From: Euryarchaeota archaeon UBA258
GTDB lineage: Archaea; Thermoplasmatota; Poseidoniia; Poseidoniales; Poseidoniaceae
Direction: 5' to 3'
NCBI GenBank assembly: GCA_002502605.1
Contig: DAPR01000017.1
Coordinates: 1 to 14,774 of the forward strand
Length of the DNA: 14,774 nt
The notes under the pieces were generated by a model. It made no database searches. It was not told the origin of the DNA and saw nothing but the letters and a program-made list of their open reading frames with translations. Numbering within the stretch: the first letter of the stretch is position 1; each line of letters opens with the position of its first letter. This document shows, in pieces, positions 13,098-14,774 of this stretch. A program made the translations under genes and the position numbers.

Positions 13098-14469
13098 AAT
13101 ACAAATAGAATGCTGGGAAGATAACCACCCAAGCCAGGTCGACAAAGTGCCAGTACAAACCGAAGTATTCGATGCCTTGCGCATTGTCCTCGTCATAGCC
13201 GACCGTGTCCGCTTTGAACACCAAGTACAGCATAATCACCAATCCAATGAACACGTGAAGACCGTGTGCGCCGGTGGCGATGTAGAAGATTGATCCTTGG
13301 ACGGTGCCAATGGTGAATCCTTCAGCAACCAAGTGGCTCCACTCGACGAGTTTGAGCACGATGAACAGAGAACCAAGCATCAATGTGGCAATGAGGTAAT
13401 TTCGAACCGCTGCCTTTCGGGTTGGCATGAGTTTGCCCATGAAGCCTTTTGGCGCCTCCCAGTTTGTGTTCTTGGCAGTCTTGAGTGCAAGAACAATGGT
13501 GTAGGATGAAATAATCAAGGCAAAGGTGTTGATTCCACCAGGCAATAGAGTCCAAAAGTCACCAACGGACTCGCCGAAGCCGTCCAACTTTGCACCGCCT
13601 GGGCGAAGGTAATCCGATGCGGTCAGCACCCAATCGTCTTCTGAGCGACAGCCGTCAAATCCGCCATTGCTGTTCTCAAAGGCCCACTTTGTGCACCATT
13701 CTGTACGCATCCGCAGATACGAGGAAAAGAACGTTGCGAACACCATGATTTCAGACATAATGAAGACCCAAAGACCAACCTTGCGGATGTGGTCGCCTTC
13801 AAACGGATAAGAGGTTGCGATTTGTTCACCGTGACCGATGAATGGCAGATCTTCGAACCACCAATTGGAGACTGCAATCACGATGATGGCCAGTCCAGAA
13901 ACGCTGACGGCAAGCATACCAAGTTCTGCAGTTGCCGTTTCATCAAGCATAGCTTTGCAGGCGACAATGAAGTCCGGTAGGCCCATGAGGAAGACCATGA
14001 TACCAAAGGCAAAGATGATTGGAGAGGCTGAGCCATGGTGTTCTTCATGCTCACCGTGGTGGTCGTCATGGTGGTCATCGCCTTTGGGTTTGCTCGCATT
14101 GAGGAACCCGCCGATGCCGATGAAGGACGCGTATGCTCCTGCAAGGAACAGCATGGTCACTCCGGCTGTGCGGTAGGTAAGGTAGGAGAGGTGGGCTGCA
14201 ATTTCTGAATTGTGAGCCTCCTCCTTTGCGATGTAAAGTTCTGAGTCGTGGTCGTCACCATCGATGGTCCCGGCTGCAACTGCATCCTTCCATTCGGATT
14301 TAGCATCCTCATAGTGATGGTGCTCATCTTCCCAGGTGTGGTGCTTCTGATCGGCAATACCGACACCAAGCACTCCGAAACCGATGATTCCAACGGTGAA
14401 AATCATACCAGCCATCATGACGGCTCGAAGCCACGTGCTGTTTGCGACCTCGTTTCCATGTGCGCTCAT
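13096..14469 (-). CDS. Cytochrome c oxidase subunit III with long N-terminal extension
   Basis: This encodes 457 residues against about 260 for ordinary subunit III. The conserved seven-helix core occupies about 148-457. It has spans near 150-165 and 184-203 ending SNWWFEDL, then VGLWVFIMSEIMVFATFFSSYL (231-252, with the family Glu at 240), TLLPGGINTFALIISSYTIVL, LKLVEWSHL (Glu376), GSIFYIATGAHGLHVFIGL (392-410) and GLYWHFVDLAWVVIFPAFYL (437-456). The first ~147 residues are extra: spans at about 16-38 and 102-123, an acidic/His loop (HHTWEDEHHHYED, 43-55) and a His/Asp run (DDHHDDHHGEHEEHH, 131-145). I chose ATG 14469 because its ATGA overlaps the COX1 stop and GGGGGT lies 6 bases upstream; the frame is open further up but lies inside COX1. 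Subunit III stabilises the COX1 core and proton uptake. Confidence 0.93.
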   Translation of the reverse strand: MSAHGNEVANSTWLRAVMMAGMIFTVGIIGFGVLGVGIADQKHHTWEDEHHHYEDAKSEWKDAVAAGTIDGDDHDSELYIAKEEAHNSEIAAHLSYLTYRTAGVTMLFLAGAYASFIGIGGFLNASKPKGDDHHDDHHGEHEEHHGSASPIIFAFGIMVFLMGLPDFIVACKAMLDETATAELGMLAVSVSGLAIIVIAVSNWWFEDLPFIGHGEQIATSYPFEGDHIRKVGLWVFIMSEIMVFATFFSSYLRMRTEWCTKWAFENSNGGFDGCRSEDDWVLTASDYLRPGGAKLDGFGESVGDFWTLLPGGINTFALIISSYTIVLALKTAKNTNWEAPKGFMGKLMPTRKAAVRNYLIATLMLGSLFIVLKLVEWSHLVAEGFTIGTVQGSIFYIATGAHGLHVFIGLVIMLYLVFKADTVGYDEDNAQGIEYFGLYWHFVDLAWVVIFPAFYLY

Positions 14470-14774
14470 TCTTCGACCCCCTTTGCAAGTGGTGTTACCA
14501 GCTTCTTCAGCGGGCTTTCCTTCTTTTGGTGAGAACCATGATGTCCGTACAGTTCGTTCATGTCGCCCTGTGTAGGGATGTCGTGGAAAGACGGTGTTGG
14601 TGGTGGCGATGTCGTCATCCATTCAAGTGACCAACCGCCCCAAGGATCGTTTCCTGCAGGTTCTCCGTGTCGGTTGGAGCGAATGATGTTCCAGACGAGC
14701 AAGAGTTGGCTTAATCCGAAGATGAAGGAGAAGGTGCTGACTGCCATGTTGTATTCCGCAAATCCACTCTCTGT
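14466..14774 (-). CDS. Cytochrome c oxidase subunit I, C-terminal end (partial)
   Basis: The last 102 residues of a haem-copper oxidase subunit I are present; the remainder lies beyond the right edge. ESGFAEYNMAVSTFSFIFGL, followed by SQLLLVWNIIRS, is the final transmembrane helix. DPWGGWSLEWMTTSPPPTPSF is the characteristic post-helix motif of aa3/caa3-type COX1 (W-x-x-x-T-L-E-W-x-x-x-S-P-P-P in relatives). The short polar tail ends KKLVTPLAKGVEE. The stop overlaps the COX3 start as ATGA, a classic operon junction. Haem and copper ligands lie outside the window, so the oxidase type cannot be settled here. Confidence 0.93.
   Translation of the reverse strand, partial: TESGFAEYNMAVSTFSFIFGLSQLLLVWNIIRSNRHGEPAGNDPWGGWSLEWMTTSPPPTPSFHDIPTQGDMNELYGHHGSHQKKESPLKKLVTPLAKGVEE

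Noticed and set aside
14025..14085. His/Asp-rich repetitive DNA in COX3 as a separate tandem repeat element
   Set aside because: It is in frame within COX3 and explained as a low-complexity His/Asp/Glu linker. No exact repeat unit is seen at the DNA level.
1..14774. CRISPR array, insertion sequence, integrase or defence system
   Set aside because: No regularly spaced repeats, transposase or integrase motifs, terminal inverted repeats or known defence genes are visible on either strand.

Overview
This 14.8 kb window looks like chromosomal DNA from a marine planktonic archaeon, most likely Thermoplasmatota of the Marine Group II (Poseidoniales) type. That assignment is an inference. It rests on an archaeal/eukaryotic-type flap endonuclease (FEN1) with a C-terminal PCNA-binding box, a THUMP-type tRNA G10 methyltransferase, short AT-rich TATA-like elements about 25-30 bases upstream of several starts, and a mixture with bacterial-type metabolic genes (AceE-type pyruvate dehydrogenase E1, fused RibD, class III CoA-transferase) and an aerobic haem-copper oxidase cluster. 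I see no insertion sequence, phage gene, CRISPR array or other sign of a recent mobile element. The window opens inside one gene (aceE) and closes inside another (cytochrome oxidase subunit I).

Layout. 1-1454 (-) is the N-terminal half of aceE, divergent from a 59-residue Hc1-like histone (1651-1830, +). The histone gene ends 2 bases from the end of an 11-helix membrane protein of unknown function (1833-3302, -). A 52-base gap separates that gene from a CaiB/BaiF CoA-transferase (3355-4416, +), which overlaps the 3' end of fen (4392-5420, -). fen is divergent from the tRNA G10 methyltransferase (5496-6653, +), which overlaps the 3' end of a YkgJ-like Cys-cluster protein (6619-7023, -). A 56-base gap then leads to tRNA-Arg(TCG) (7080-7156, +) and bifunctional ribD (7190-8209, -). 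ribD is divergent from a diacylglycerol-kinase-family lipid kinase (8402-9466, +), which overlaps a lipoprotein/membrane protein with a long charged tail (9458-10924, -). tRNA-Ser(TGA) follows (11005-11090, -). The right end is a minus-strand respiratory operon read 14774 to 11151: COX1 C-terminus, COX3, COX4 and an unusual SCO-domain protein.

How the genes fit together. The oxidase genes are tightly packed: a 4-base ATGA overlap between COX1 and COX3, then a COX3 stop codon inside the COX4 Shine-Dalgarno. They encode terminal-oxidase subunits plus a probable copper/redox assembly factor. Most other genes are housekeeping singletons in alternating orientation with very short spacers and four tight convergent junctions, three of them overlapping. 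Divergent pairs share small promoter regions, some with inverted repeats.

The least ordinary items are: (i) COX3 carries about 145 extra N-terminal residues with two additional membrane spans and His/Asp/Glu-rich loops; (ii) the SCO protein is fused to two copies of a WWWSL-containing domain, a Cys-rich segment and a C-terminal membrane anchor, and appears to have Asp in place of the canonical copper-ligand His; (iii) a bacterial/chlamydial-type H1-like protein occurs in an archaeon; (iv) the ribD/lipid-kinase intergenic region holds a perfect 8-bp stem-loop, a perfect 10-base palindrome, opposed TATA-like elements and a possible 51-codon ORF. I did not find a clearly new defence or mobile system.
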